Source: Streptacidiphilus carbonis (GTDB lineage Bacteria; Actinomycetota; Actinomycetes; Streptomycetales; Streptomycetaceae). From it: 51,054 nucleotides of DNA. The notes below the pieces were generated by a model. That model was not told the DNA's origin. It was given only the letters and a program-made list of their open reading frames with translations, and made no database searches. Within the stretch, counting starts at the first letter, position 1. Each line of letters starts with the position of its first letter. Positions 24,441-34,287 of the stretch are shown piece by piece. A program made the translations under genes and the position numbers. The stretch covers positions 3,438 to 54,491 of the forward strand of contig NZ_BBPM01000051.1 in assembly GCF_000787775.1 (NCBI RefSeq), read 5' to 3'.

Positions 24441-25619
24441 TCACGCCTCCTCTGCGGCCTTGAACAGTGCTGCCCTCGGGTCGCCGTCCGCCGTGGCCTC
24501 GCGGTACTTCTCCAGGGCCGACAGCGCCTCGCCGTCGGTCTCCGGCGGCACCGCGACCTCCACCGTCACCAGCAGGTCTCCGCGGGTGCCGTCCTTGCGC
24601 ACCGCACCCTTCCCGCGGGCCCGCATCGTACGGCCGTTGGCCGTCCCCGCGGGGATCTTGAGGCTGACCGCGGGTCCGCCCAGGGTCGGTACCCGGATGG
24701 TCCCGCCCAGCGCGGCCTCCGGGAAGCTCACCGGGACGGTCACGGTCAGGTTGTCACCCTTGCGGCCGAAGACCGGGTGGTCCTGGACGTGCACGGTGAC
24801 GTACAGGTCGCCCGGCTGGCCGCCGCGCTCGCCCTGGGCGCCCTTGGCCTTGAGCCGGATCCGCTGGTTGTCCGCGACACCGGCCGGGATCCGCACCTGC
24901 ATGGTGCGGGCCGAGGTGGCGCGGCCGCTGCCGTGGCAGACCTCGCAGGGATCGTCGACGATCAGCCCGCGGCCCTTGCAGTCCCGGCACGGGTCGGACA
25001 GCGCGAAGCTGCCCTGGCCGCGCTGGACGTGCCCGGTGCCGACGCAGGTCGGGCAGACCCGCGGCGTGGTGCCGGCCTTGGCGCCGGTCCCCGCGCAGGT
25101 CTTGCACGCGGCCTGACTGGTCATCCGGAGCGGGACGGTGGTGCCCTCGACCGCCTCCATGAAGCTCAGCGTGACCTCGGACTCGACGTCCGCGCCGCGC
25201 CGCGGCTGGGCCGTACGGGTGCCGCCGCGGTTGAAGATGCCGCCGAAGACGTCACCCAGACCGCCGCCGCCCCCACCGCCGCCGAAGGTGCCCGACTGGC
25301 CGCCCTGGCCGCCGTTGAAGAGGTCGCCGAAGTCGAAGCCGAAGCCGCCGGTCCCGCCGCCGCCGGTACGGAAGCCGCCGTTGGCGAACAGCGTCCGGGC
25401 CTCGTCGTACTCCTTGCGCCGTTTGGGGTCGGACAGCACGTCATTGGCCTCGGAGATCTCCTTGAAGCGCTCCTCGGCACTGCGGTCGCCCTTGTTGGCG
25501 TCCGGGTGGAACTCCCGGGCCAGCTTGCGGTAGGCCTTCTTGATCTCCGCGAGGGTGGCGTCCTTGGGCACGCCGAGGACCTTGTAGTAGTCCTTCTCCA
25601 CGAAGTCCTTGCTGCTCAA
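24441..25619 (-). CDS. dnaJ: Chaperone DnaJ (Hsp40), TTG start
   Basis: DnaK co-chaperone of 392 aa. The J domain (about 8-75) has YYKVLGVPKDATLAEIKKAY and the HPD motif in REFHPDANKGD. A Gly/Phe-rich region follows (about 80-145). The zinc domain has four CxxCxGxG repeats: CKTCAGTG, CPTCVGTG, CRDCKGRG and CEVCHGSG. The C-terminal substrate-binding domains follow. The first codon is TTG (25617-25619), supported by AAGGAGG 8 nt upstream and by the family N-terminus; no ATG or GTG lies close. A 138-bp gap with a long hairpin separates it from grpE, whereas other junctions in the operon overlap. Confidence 0.95.
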   Translation of the reverse strand: MSSKDFVEKDYYKVLGVPKDATLAEIKKAYRKLAREFHPDANKGDRSAEERFKEISEANDVLSDPKRRKEYDEARTLFANGGFRTGGGGTGGFGFDFGDLFNGGQGGQSGTFGGGGGGGGLGDVFGGIFNRGGTRTAQPRRGADVESEVTLSFMEAVEGTTVPLRMTSQAACKTCAGTGAKAGTTPRVCPTCVGTGHVQRGQGSFALSDPCRDCKGRGLIVDDPCEVCHGSGRATSARTMQVRIPAGVADNQRIRLKAKGAQGERGGQPGDLYVTVHVQDHPVFGRKGDNLTVTVPVSFPEAALGGTIRVPTLGGPAVSLKIPAGTANGRTMRARGKGAVRKDGTRGDLLVTVEVAVPPETDGEALSALEKYREATADGDPRAALFKAAEEA

Positions 25620-25690
25620 CGGAATCGCCTCCTTCCCTCACCGGCTGTTCTGTCACGGATGGCGCTGCTGTCGAAGACGACGCTGACGGG

Positions 25691-25754
25691 GATGGTGCCG
25701 TGGGACCGCACCCCGGAGCGGGCAGCTCCGGCATGCGGTCCCACGGGCGCCATC
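25691..25754 (-). other. Long intercistronic hairpin between grpE and dnaJ
   Basis: CCGTGGGACCGCA (25698-25710) pairs perfectly with TGCGGTCCCACGG (25734-25746); the stem extends outward by about 7 bp with one bulge and one G-U, and inside CCGGAGC (25713-25719) pairs with GCTCCGG (25725-25731). No T tract. Candidate attenuator, processing or stability element. Confidence 0.6.
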
Positions 25755-25757
25755 GGG

Positions 25758-28331
<2,574 letters not shown>

Positions 28332-28335
28332 CAGA

Positions 28336-28356
28336 GCTGAGTGGAGCTGGCTCAAC
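28336..28356. promoter_or_regulatory. HAIR operator 2 upstream of the dnaK -35
   Basis: GCTGAGT-GGAGCTG-GCTCAAC: five of seven positions in each arm match the HAIR consensus with the correct 7-nt spacer. Together with operator 1 it brackets the promoter. Confidence 0.6.
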
Positions 28357-28454
28357 TTTATATAGCCCCTACACCGAATGGGTTCATGTGACCGGCGGCA
28401 TAGGAACGGGGGCGCCCGGTGCGGGGTAGGGTCCCGCTGATCGGGACCTGCCGG

Positions 28455-28483
28455 TTCCCGGCTAAGTTACCGGCGGGTACACT
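28455..28483 (+). promoter_or_regulatory. Possible promoter of the Fe-S oxidoreductase gene
   Basis: TTCCCG (28455-28460), 17-nt spacer, TACACT (28478-28483). It would give a leader of about 34 nt with the AGGAG ribosome site before ATG 28524. The -35 match is weak. Confidence 0.35.
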
Positions 28484-28523
28484 CGGCTCAAGCAGCTATA
28501 CGCCAGCCCTAGGAGACGGAGCG

Positions 28524-30779
28524 ATGCAGCTCGCCGCGATCGTGATCTCACTGGTCACGACACTGGTCGGTACCGCGCTGGCCGCGCGAGCCGCCCTTTA
28601 CATCTACACGTTCGTCAAGCTCGGCGCAGATGTGCCGGCCGGCCTGCGCACCGGCAACCCGGTGCAGCGGGTGAGGACGGTGGCGAAGGAGTTCCTCGGC
28701 CACACCAGGATGACCACCTGGGGCGTCGTCGGGGTGGCCCACTGGTTCGTCGCCACCGGCTTCTTCTGCCTGGTGCTCACCCTGGTGACCGCCTTCGGCC
28801 AGCTGTTCCAGGCCGACTTCGCGCTGCCGCTGATCGGCAACTGGTGGCCGTACGAGCTGTTCGAAGAGGTCGTCGGCCTGTTCACCACGCTCGGCATCAT
28901 CACCCTGATCGTGATCCGGCTGCTGTCGCTGCCGGGCCGGGCCGGCCGCAAGAGCCGCTTCGCCGGCTCGATCGCCTGGCAGGCGTTCTTCGTCGAGTAC
29001 GTGATCCTCGGCATCGGCATCTGCATCCTGGTGCTGCGCGGCCTGGAGGGCGCGCTCGCCGGAGTCGGCCACTACCAGGTCCAGTACGCGGTCAGCTACC
29101 CGCTCGTGCTGGCGTTCAAGGGGCTGAGCGCCGCCACGCTGCAGAACCTCATCTACTTCTTCGCGATGCTGAAGATCACGATCTCCTTCACCTGGGCGAT
29201 CACCATCGGCCTCAACCCCTCGATGGGTGTGGCCTGGCACCGTTTCCTGGCCTTCTTCAACATCTACTTCAAGCGCGAGGAGAGCGGCGAGGTCGCCCTC
29301 GGCGAGCTGCTGCCGATGACCTCCGGCGGCACCCCGATCGACTTCGAGGACCCGGCCGACGACGCGGTCTTCGGCGTCTCCCAGGTCGAGCAGTTCTCCT
29401 GGAAGGGCCTGCTGGACTTCTCCACCTGCACCGAGTGCGGACGCTGCCAGTCGCAGTGCCCGGCCTGGAACACCGGCAAGCCGCTGTCGCCCAAGCTGCT
29501 GATCATGAACCTGCGGGAGCACGCCTACGCCAAGGCCCCGTACCTGCTCGCGGGCGGCGGCAAGGACGCCGAGGGCAACGAGACCGCGACGCCGGAGCAG
29601 CTCGCGAACGTCCCCGCGGCCGCCCTGGCCGAGGCCGAGCGCCCGCTGATCGGCACCGCCGAGGCTGCAACCAATGGGCTTGGCGGGGTCATCGACCCCG
29701 ACGTGCTGTGGTCCTGCACCACCTGCGGCGCCTGCGTGGAGCAGTGTCCGGTGGACATCGAGCACATCGACCACATCGTCGACATGCGCCGCTACCAGGT
29801 GATGATCGAGAGCTCGTTCCCGACCGAGGCCGGGACCATGCTCAAGAACCTGGAGAACAAGGGCAACCCCTGGGGCATGGCCACCAAGGCCCGGCTGGAC
29901 TGGGTGAAGGAGCTGAAGAAGGAGACCGGCATCGAGGTCCCCGTCATCGGCGAGGACATCGACCCGGCCGAGGTCGAGTACCTGTACTGGGTCGGCTGCG
30001 CCGGCGCCCTGGAGGACCGGGCCAAGAAGACCACCAAGGCCTTCGCCGAGCTGCTGCACACCGCGGGCGTGAAGTTCGCCATCCTCGGCAAGGAGGAGTC
30101 CTGCACCGGTGACTCGGCCCGACGGCTGGGCAACGAGTTCCTGTTCCAGATGCTCGGCGCGCAGAACGTCGAGACCCTGAACACGGTGCTGGAGGACGCT
30201 CCGGTCAAGCGGATCGTGGCCACCTGCCCGCACTGCTTCAACACCATCGCGAACGAGTACCCGCAGCTGGGCGGCCACTTCGAGGTGATCCACCACACCC
30301 AGCTGCTGCAGCACCTGATCGACGAGGGCAAGCTGGTCCCGGTCAACCCGGTCGAGGGTCTGATCACCTATCACGACCCCTGCTACCTGGGCCGCCACAA
30401 CAAGGTCTACACGCCTCCGCGCGAGATCATCTCCGCCGTCCCCGGACTGCGCAACGAGGAGATGCACCGTCACAAGGAGCGCGGCTTCTGCTGCGGCGCC
30501 GGCGGCGCGCGGATGTGGATGGAGGAGCGGATCGGCAAGCGCATCAACACCGAGCGGGTGGACGAGGCGCTGTCGCTCGACCCCGACATCATCTCCACCG
30601 CCTGCCCGTTCTGCCTGGTGATGCTGTCCGACAGCGCCAACGGCAAGAAGAGCGAGGGCGCGGCCAAGGAGAACCTGCGGGTGGTCGACGTGGCCCAACT
30701 GCTGCTGGACTCGGTCAAGGCCGCCCCGGAGGCCCCGGCCGACGCCGCGGGCGACCCGGAGCCGGTGCCGTCGGCCTGA
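28524..30779 (+). CDS. Membrane Fe-S oxidoreductase (HdrD/GlpC-like with integral membrane domain)
   Basis: Protein of 751 aa. The N-terminal third contains about five to six transmembrane helices of the nitrate-reductase-gamma-like type. Two [4Fe-4S] motifs follow: CTECGRCQSQCPAW and CTTCGACVEQCPVDI. Two CCG (cysteine-rich) domains complete it, with VGCAGALEDR, KEESCTGDSARRLGNE, ATCPHCFNTIANEYP, HDPCYLGRHN and ERGFCCGAGGARMWME. This architecture matches the conserved actinobacterial reductase represented by mycobacterial Rv0338c (from memory). It probably moves electrons between the quinone pool and a soluble partner. AGGAG precedes the ATG; the frame is open upstream but passes through the dnaK control region. 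Essential-looking housekeeping gene; partner unknown. Confidence 0.9.
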   Translation: MQLAAIVISLVTTLVGTALAARAALYIYTFVKLGADVPAGLRTGNPVQRVRTVAKEFLGHTRMTTWGVVGVAHWFVATGFFCLVLTLVTAFGQLFQADFALPLIGNWWPYELFEEVVGLFTTLGIITLIVIRLLSLPGRAGRKSRFAGSIAWQAFFVEYVILGIGICILVLRGLEGALAGVGHYQVQYAVSYPLVLAFKGLSAATLQNLIYFFAMLKITISFTWAITIGLNPSMGVAWHRFLAFFNIYFKREESGEVALGELLPMTSGGTPIDFEDPADDAVFGVSQVEQFSWKGLLDFSTCTECGRCQSQCPAWNTGKPLSPKLLIMNLREHAYAKAPYLLAGGGKDAEGNETATPEQLANVPAAALAEAERPLIGTAEAATNGLGGVIDPDVLWSCTTCGACVEQCPVDIEHIDHIVDMRRYQVMIESSFPTEAGTMLKNLENKGNPWGMATKARLDWVKELKKETGIEVPVIGEDIDPAEVEYLYWVGCAGALEDRAKKTTKAFAELLHTAGVKFAILGKEESCTGDSARRLGNEFLFQMLGAQNVETLNTVLEDAPVKRIVATCPHCFNTIANEYPQLGGHFEVIHHTQLLQHLIDEGKLVPVNPVEGLITYHDPCYLGRHNKVYTPPREIISAVPGLRNEEMHRHKERGFCCGAGGARMWMEERIGKRINTERVDEALSLDPDIISTACPFCLVMLSDSANGKKSEGAAKENLRVVDVAQLLLDSVKAAPEAPADAAGDPEPVPSA

Positions 30780-30786
30780 GCACCGC

Positions 30787-30804
30787 ACGGGGCTGAGGCC
30801 CCGT
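30787..30804 (+). terminator. Terminator after the Fe-S oxidoreductase gene
   Basis: ACGGGGC-TGAG-GCCCCGT hairpin 7 bp beyond the stop codon. A second small stem TGTGAC-GGT-GTCACA follows directly. No T tract. Confidence 0.6.
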
Positions 30805-30835
30805 CGGTGTGACGGTGTCACAACTGCGCTGCAAG

Positions 30836-30872
30836 CGGCCGCTGTCGATCATTCCGATGGGAACAGCGGCCG
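30836..30872. promoter_or_regulatory. Inverted repeat upstream of the Yip1-like gene
   Basis: CGGCCGCTGT (30836-30845) and ACAGCGGCCG (30863-30872) are perfect 10-bp arms around 17 nt. The 3' arm overlaps the expected -35 region of the promoter whose -10 is TACCGT (30882-30887), so it could be an operator. Confidence 0.4.
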
Positions 30873-30881
30873 TTCGGCGGG

Positions 30882-30887
30882 TACCGT
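30882..30887 (+). promoter_or_regulatory. -10-like hexamer for leaderless Yip1-like gene
   Basis: TACCGT ends 6 nt before GTG 30894; no Shine-Dalgarno. Confidence 0.45.
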
Positions 30888-30893
30888 CCATAC

Positions 30894-31757
30894 GTGGGCA
30901 GCAACAGATTCAGCTTCGGCAGGGGCGGCGGCCGGCAGGTGCCGGTGGCGCCGGCCCACACTCCTGAGCAGGGCCGTCCCGAGTCGGACAACGGATATGA
31001 CGACATGCCGGGGCACACCAGGGCGTTCGCCGTCCAGGTCCCGGACGAGCCGTTGGCGGAGCCCTACTACGACGGCGCCTACAACGGCGCGGCGGCCTCC
31101 GCTACCGGCAACGGCAATGGCATCGGCAACGGCAGCAGCGGCAGCAGCAATGGCAGCGGCAGCACGCATGTCACCACCTACCGGGCCGGCACCGCGCACC
31201 CGCAGGTCAGCTCGGCACGGCTGGCCTGGCGCCCGCTGCTGGCCGGCGTCTTCCGGCATCCGCACCGCACCTTCGCGCAGATGCGCGGACACCAGGTCTG
31301 GGCGGTGGCGCTGACCGTCTCGGCCGTCTACGGCGCGCTGGCGGTCTTCGGCTTCGGGGACACCCGGGACTCGGTGCTGAACTCCACCTTCTCGCTGGCG
31401 CTGACCTATGTGCTGTCCAGCGCCGTGGGCATGGTCATCGCCGGGCTGATGTTCGGCGGGGTCACCCATGTGCTGGGCCGCAGGCTGGGCGGGGACGGCG
31501 CCTGGGCGCCCACCATCGGCTTCGCCATGATCATCTCCTTCGCCACGGATGTGCCCCGGCTGCTGTTCTCGCTGTTCCTGCCGGCGGACAACGGCTTCGT
31601 CCAGCTGCTGGGCTGGGCCACCTGGCTGTTCTGCGCCTGGCTGCTGACGGCGATGGTGCGGCAGCTGCACGACCTGCCCTGGGGCAAGGCGGCGATGGCG
31701 GCGTCGATCCAGCTGATCCTGCTGCTGGTCGTGATCAAGCTGCCCACACTCAGCTGA
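30894..31757 (+). CDS. Yip1-domain membrane protein
   Basis: Membrane protein of 287 aa. The N-terminal 100 residues are soluble and low in complexity (Gly-rich start, then Asn/Gly/Ser repeats around residues 68-90). The C-terminal part has five hydrophobic helices, including VWAVALTVSAVYGALAVFGF, TYVLSSAVGMVIAGLMFGGV and ASIQLILLLVVIKLPTL, matching the five-helix Yip1 family found widely in actinobacteria. Function unknown; bacterial Yip1 proteins have no established role. GTG 30894 is taken as the start because of the leaderless-type hexamer. Codirectional with the AlaX-like gene 60 bp downstream. Confidence 0.75.
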   Translation: MGSNRFSFGRGGGRQVPVAPAHTPEQGRPESDNGYDDMPGHTRAFAVQVPDEPLAEPYYDGAYNGAAASATGNGNGIGNGSSGSSNGSGSTHVTTYRAGTAHPQVSSARLAWRPLLAGVFRHPHRTFAQMRGHQVWAVALTVSAVYGALAVFGFGDTRDSVLNSTFSLALTYVLSSAVGMVIAGLMFGGVTHVLGRRLGGDGAWAPTIGFAMIISFATDVPRLLFSLFLPADNGFVQLLGWATWLFCAWLLTAMVRQLHDLPWGKAAMAASIQLILLLVVIKLPTLS

Positions 31758-31817
31758 TCGCTGCGGGTCCGATGGGAGAAGATGGACGGGTCCGTCCGAT
31801 CCGTCCAGGAGAGCCGT

Positions 31818-32690
31818 ATGCCGCTGCCCAGCACGTCCACCCAGGTGACCTTCCCCGCCGGGGCCGTCGAGGGCCGCTCGACCGTCCTCGCCGCCGAGCC
31901 GCTGGGCGACGGGCGCTACGCGGTGGTCACCGCCGAGACGCCGTTCCACCCGCTGGACCACAGCTGGCCAGACCAGCCGGCCGATACCGGCAGCCTCGGC
32001 GGCGTGGCCGTACGCGACTGCGTGACCGGCGCGGTGGGTCCGGGCCCGGGCCCGGAGGGCGGGGCGCTGCTGCTGGGCGCGGACATCCCGGTGCGGCGCG
32101 GCGAGGAGGGCTGGGCCTGGCTGGTGGTCCATGTCACCGACGAACCGGTCGCCGTCGGCGCCGAGGTGGAGCTACGAGTGGACGCCGACCGCCGGGCCGC
32201 GCTCAGCGCCGCGCACACCGGCTGCCACCTGCTGGCGCTGGCCCTCAACGAGGCCCTGGCCCCGCGCTGGCGCAAGGACCCGGGCCGCGCGGACGCCCTG
32301 GGCCACCCCGACTTCGACAGCCTGGCGATGGACACCTCACGGATGGACACCGACGCCAGCACCGACACCTACCGGATCGGCAAGTCGCTCCGGAAGAAGG
32401 GCTTCACCTCTGACGACCTCGCCGCCGATCTGCCCGCGCTCACCGAGGCCGTCAACGCCCGGCTGGCCTCCTGGGTCGCCGCCGACGCCCCGGTCCGCGT
32501 CGAGGCCCCCGGCCCCGAGCTCACCGCCCGCCGCCGCTGGGCCTGCGACCTGCCCGAGGGCGGCGCCTCGATCTTCTGCGGCGGCACCCACCTGCACCAC
32601 CTCGGCGAGCTCGCCGCGCTCAGCACCGAGCTGCGCCTGAGCGAGGACGGCACCGAACTGATCGCCGTCACCACGCCCAAGCGACGTTGA
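31818..32690 (+). CDS. AlaX-like alanyl-tRNA editing protein / metal-dependent hydrolase
   Basis: Protein of 290 aa resembling the editing domain of alanyl-tRNA synthetase. A beta-barrel-like N-terminal part (1-125) is followed by the editing core with the two zinc motifs of the family: HTGCH (His133, His137) and CGGTH (Cys254, His258). Such stand-alone proteins hydrolyse mischarged Ser- or Gly-tRNA(Ala) in trans. The segment between the motifs is longer than in the smallest AlaX proteins and contains RKKGF and an Asp-rich insert. AGGAGAG lies just upstream of ATG 31818; the in-frame ATG at 31782 lacks a ribosome site. Converges with dcd, 28 bp apart. Confidence 0.8.
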   Translation: MPLPSTSTQVTFPAGAVEGRSTVLAAEPLGDGRYAVVTAETPFHPLDHSWPDQPADTGSLGGVAVRDCVTGAVGPGPGPEGGALLLGADIPVRRGEEGWAWLVVHVTDEPVAVGAEVELRVDADRRAALSAAHTGCHLLALALNEALAPRWRKDPGRADALGHPDFDSLAMDTSRMDTDASTDTYRIGKSLRKKGFTSDDLAADLPALTEAVNARLASWVAADAPVRVEAPGPELTARRRWACDLPEGGASIFCGGTHLHHLGELAALSTELRLSEDGTELIAVTTPKRR

Positions 32691-32718
32691 GGTTTCGGAC
32701 TACTTTCGGGCTACTCGC

Positions 32719-33294
32719 TCAGATCTTCGACTGATGAAAATTCAGGTACGAGCGTGACGGCGTCGGCCCGCGCTGCCCCTGGTAGCGCGAGCCGTACTTC
32801 TCCGAGCCGTACGGGTGCTCGGCGGGGGAGCTGAGCCGGAACAGGCAGAGCTGTCCGATCTTCATCCCCGGGTAGAGCTTGATCGGCAGCGTGGCGACAT
32901 TGGACAGCTCCAAGGTCACGTGCCCGCTGAAGCCGGGGTCGATGAACCCCGCGGTCGAGTGCGTGAGCAGCCCCAGCCGCCCCAGCGAGCTCTTGCCCTC
33001 CAGGCGCGAGGCGACGTCGTCCGGCAGCGAGATGACCTCGTACGTCGAGGCCAGCACGAACTCACCGGGGTGCAGGATGAAGGGCTCGTCGCCGTCCGGC
33101 TCCACCAGCCTGGTGAGGTCCGGCTGCTCGACCGAGGGGTCGATGTGCGGGTACTTGTGGTTCTCGAACACCCGGAAGAACCGGTCGAGCCGTACATCGA
33201 TACTGGACGGCTGGATCATGGCCGGGTCGTACGGGTCGATGACCACGCGACCGGACTCGATCTCGGTTCGGATGTCCTTGTCTGAGAGCAGCAC
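32719..33294 (-). CDS. dcd: dCTP deaminase
   Basis: Deaminates dCTP to dUTP for dTTP synthesis; homotrimer of the dUTPase fold. The 191-aa protein starts [20 protein letters not shown], contains [16 protein letters not shown], the P-loop-like [20 protein letters not shown], and the catalytic Glu in [12 protein letters not shown]. The C-terminal stretch [13 protein letters not shown] closes over the nucleotide. Full length. The start is GTG 33294, preceded by TAACCT with a 6-nt gap, pointing to leaderless translation. Confidence 0.97.
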   Translation of the reverse strand: MLLSDKDIRTEIESGRVVIDPYDPAMIQPSSIDVRLDRFFRVFENHKYPHIDPSVEQPDLTRLVEPDGDEPFILHPGEFVLASTYEVISLPDDVASRLEGKSSLGRLGLLTHSTAGFIDPGFSGHVTLELSNVATLPIKLYPGMKIGQLCLFRLSSPAEHPYGSEKYGSRYQGQRGPTPSRSYLNFHQSKI

Positions 33295-33300
33295 GCCACG

Positions 33301-33306
33301 AGGTTA
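33301..33306 (-). promoter_or_regulatory. -10-like hexamer for leaderless dcd mRNA
   Basis: On the minus strand TAACCT ends 6 nt before GTG 33294. Confidence 0.45.
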
Positions 33307-33376
33307 CGTGCACCGAAGGGCCCCCGCCCAATCCGGCGGGGGCCCGCTTGACGTCTTGCGCTCCCTTGGGCCTACC

Positions 33377-33595
33377 TCAGGCCAGGAACTCGGCGGCTTC
33401 CCGCCGCAGGGCCTGCTGGATCTGCTCACCGGTGAGGGTGCCGAGATCGGCCGGTACGGAGCTGCGCAGTCTGGCGCAGAGGGGACACCGGATGAGCCGG
33501 CCGGGGCCGAGTCTCCCCGGCCCGAGATTCTGCAGCGGGAACGTTGCGGTGCTGAACAGGTGCCCCTCGGCACAACGGACGACTGTGCGCTCCAT
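33377..33595 (-). CDS. Small zinc-ribbon-like protein
   Basis: Protein of 72 aa, function unknown. It begins MERTVVRCAEGHLFSTATFP, contains a second Cys pair in LIRCPLCARLRSSVP, and ends in a helical stretch (TGEQIQQALRREAAEFLA). The C-x3-H plus CxxC spacing suggests one zinc site. GGAAG lies about 4 nt before ATG 33595; the frame is open to 33673 but the upstream residues are Arg/Trp-rich and unlike a conserved N-terminus. Located between dcd and the tRNA-Gly gene. Confidence 0.65.
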   Translation of the reverse strand: MERTVVRCAEGHLFSTATFPLQNLGPGRLGPGRLIRCPLCARLRSSVPADLGTLTGEQIQQALRREAAEFLA

Positions 33596-33888
33596 TGCTT
33601 CCTTTCCCCATCGGACGACATGCCGTGCCCAACCGCGCGAGCGGCGGCCGACCAGGCCCAACTCGCTCTGCACGCACTGCTGTCCGAGTGCTCGACCGAC
33701 CGCGTCGCCCCGGGTACGGCGTTGTCACATTAGGGGATGTTCCGGACATCCTGCCCGATGGCGCGCCGACCGGAACCCACCTCGATACTCACCCGGAAGC
33801 CGCCCGCCACAGTACGCCGCAGCGCCCCTCCCCCACCACCCGCCGCACGGGGCCCACGCGGTCGGTGCACCCGACCGGGGCCATGGGG
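33596..33888. other. Intergenic region before tRNA-Gly
   Basis: I see no supportable gene here. Short overlapping frames run through into the tRNA gene and lack ribosome sites or family features. The region must hold the promoter of the small zinc-ribbon gene. Confidence 0.5.
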
Positions 33889-33894
33889 TAGAGT
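33889..33894 (+). promoter_or_regulatory. Possible -10 of the tRNA-Gly gene
   Basis: TAGAGT, 32 nt before the mature 5' end. The leader contains CGGCC-N9-GGCCG-type pairing (about 33903-33921). No convincing -35. Confidence 0.4.
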
Positions 33895-33926
33895 GAAGCC
33901 GTCGGCCATACCTGACGGCCGATCAC

Positions 33927-33997
33927 GCGGGTGTAGTTTAATGGTAGAACATGAGCTTCCCAAGCTCAGAGCGCGAGTTCGATTCTCGTCACCCGCT
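33927..33997 (+). tRNA. tRNA-Gly (anticodon CCC)
   Basis: Complete cloverleaf: acceptor GCGGGTG pairs with CACCCGC; anticodon stem TGAGC/GCTCA with loop TTCCCAA gives anticodon CCC (reads GGG); T arm GCGAG-TTCGATT-CTCGT (one G-T at the stem end). Discriminator T at 33997, and CCA is encoded at 33998-34000. The 3' part is the attachment site of the element to the right. Confidence 0.95.
33955..33990 (+). repeat. att core, left copy (inside tRNA-Gly)
   Basis: 36 bp from the anticodon stem to the T arm, identical to 37465-37500. The next bases differ by a single-base deletion in the right copy, then CCCGCTCCA is again shared. Confidence 0.85.
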
Positions 33998-34004
33998 CCA
34001 CGCA

Positions 34005-34040
34005 AACCCCCAGGCCAGCGGCCCGGGGGTTCTTTGTTGT
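34005..34040 (+). terminator. Rho-independent terminator after tRNA-Gly
   Basis: AACCCCC and GGGGGTT arms (34005-34011 and 34025-34031) with an inner GGCC-AGC-GGCC stem, followed by the T-rich TTCTTTGTTGT. Confidence 0.8.
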
Positions 34041-34059
34041 CTAAACCAATTTCAAGTGA

Positions 34060-34081
34060 CGCACCACTGCCGCACCAGTAG
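34060..34081 (+). repeat. Tandem 11-bp repeats beyond the left att copy (possible integrase arm sites)
   Basis: CGCACCACTGC followed directly by CGCACCAGTAG. A related pair lies at nearly the same distance beyond the right att copy (37571-37592). Confidence 0.5.
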
Positions 34082-34287
34082 TAGCGGTCAGCCAGGGTCA
34101 ATGGGGGGTAGTCGCAGCGTTCCATGGTCTCCGTTGGCATGTCTCCAGTCGGTGCTGGTCACGTTCAATTGCACGTCGGATGGGGCAGTTCCTATCAGGG
34201 GCAGCTCTGAGAAGGTCCGGCGACGCATCGGTCTTCAGTGCGGGATACCGTCGAACCTAGACCAATCATGTACAGGCCAAAGGGGGC

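Noticed and set aside
33737-34081. Plus-strand frame running through the tRNA-Gly gene
   Set aside because: It overlaps a clear tRNA and its terminator and has no protein-like features.
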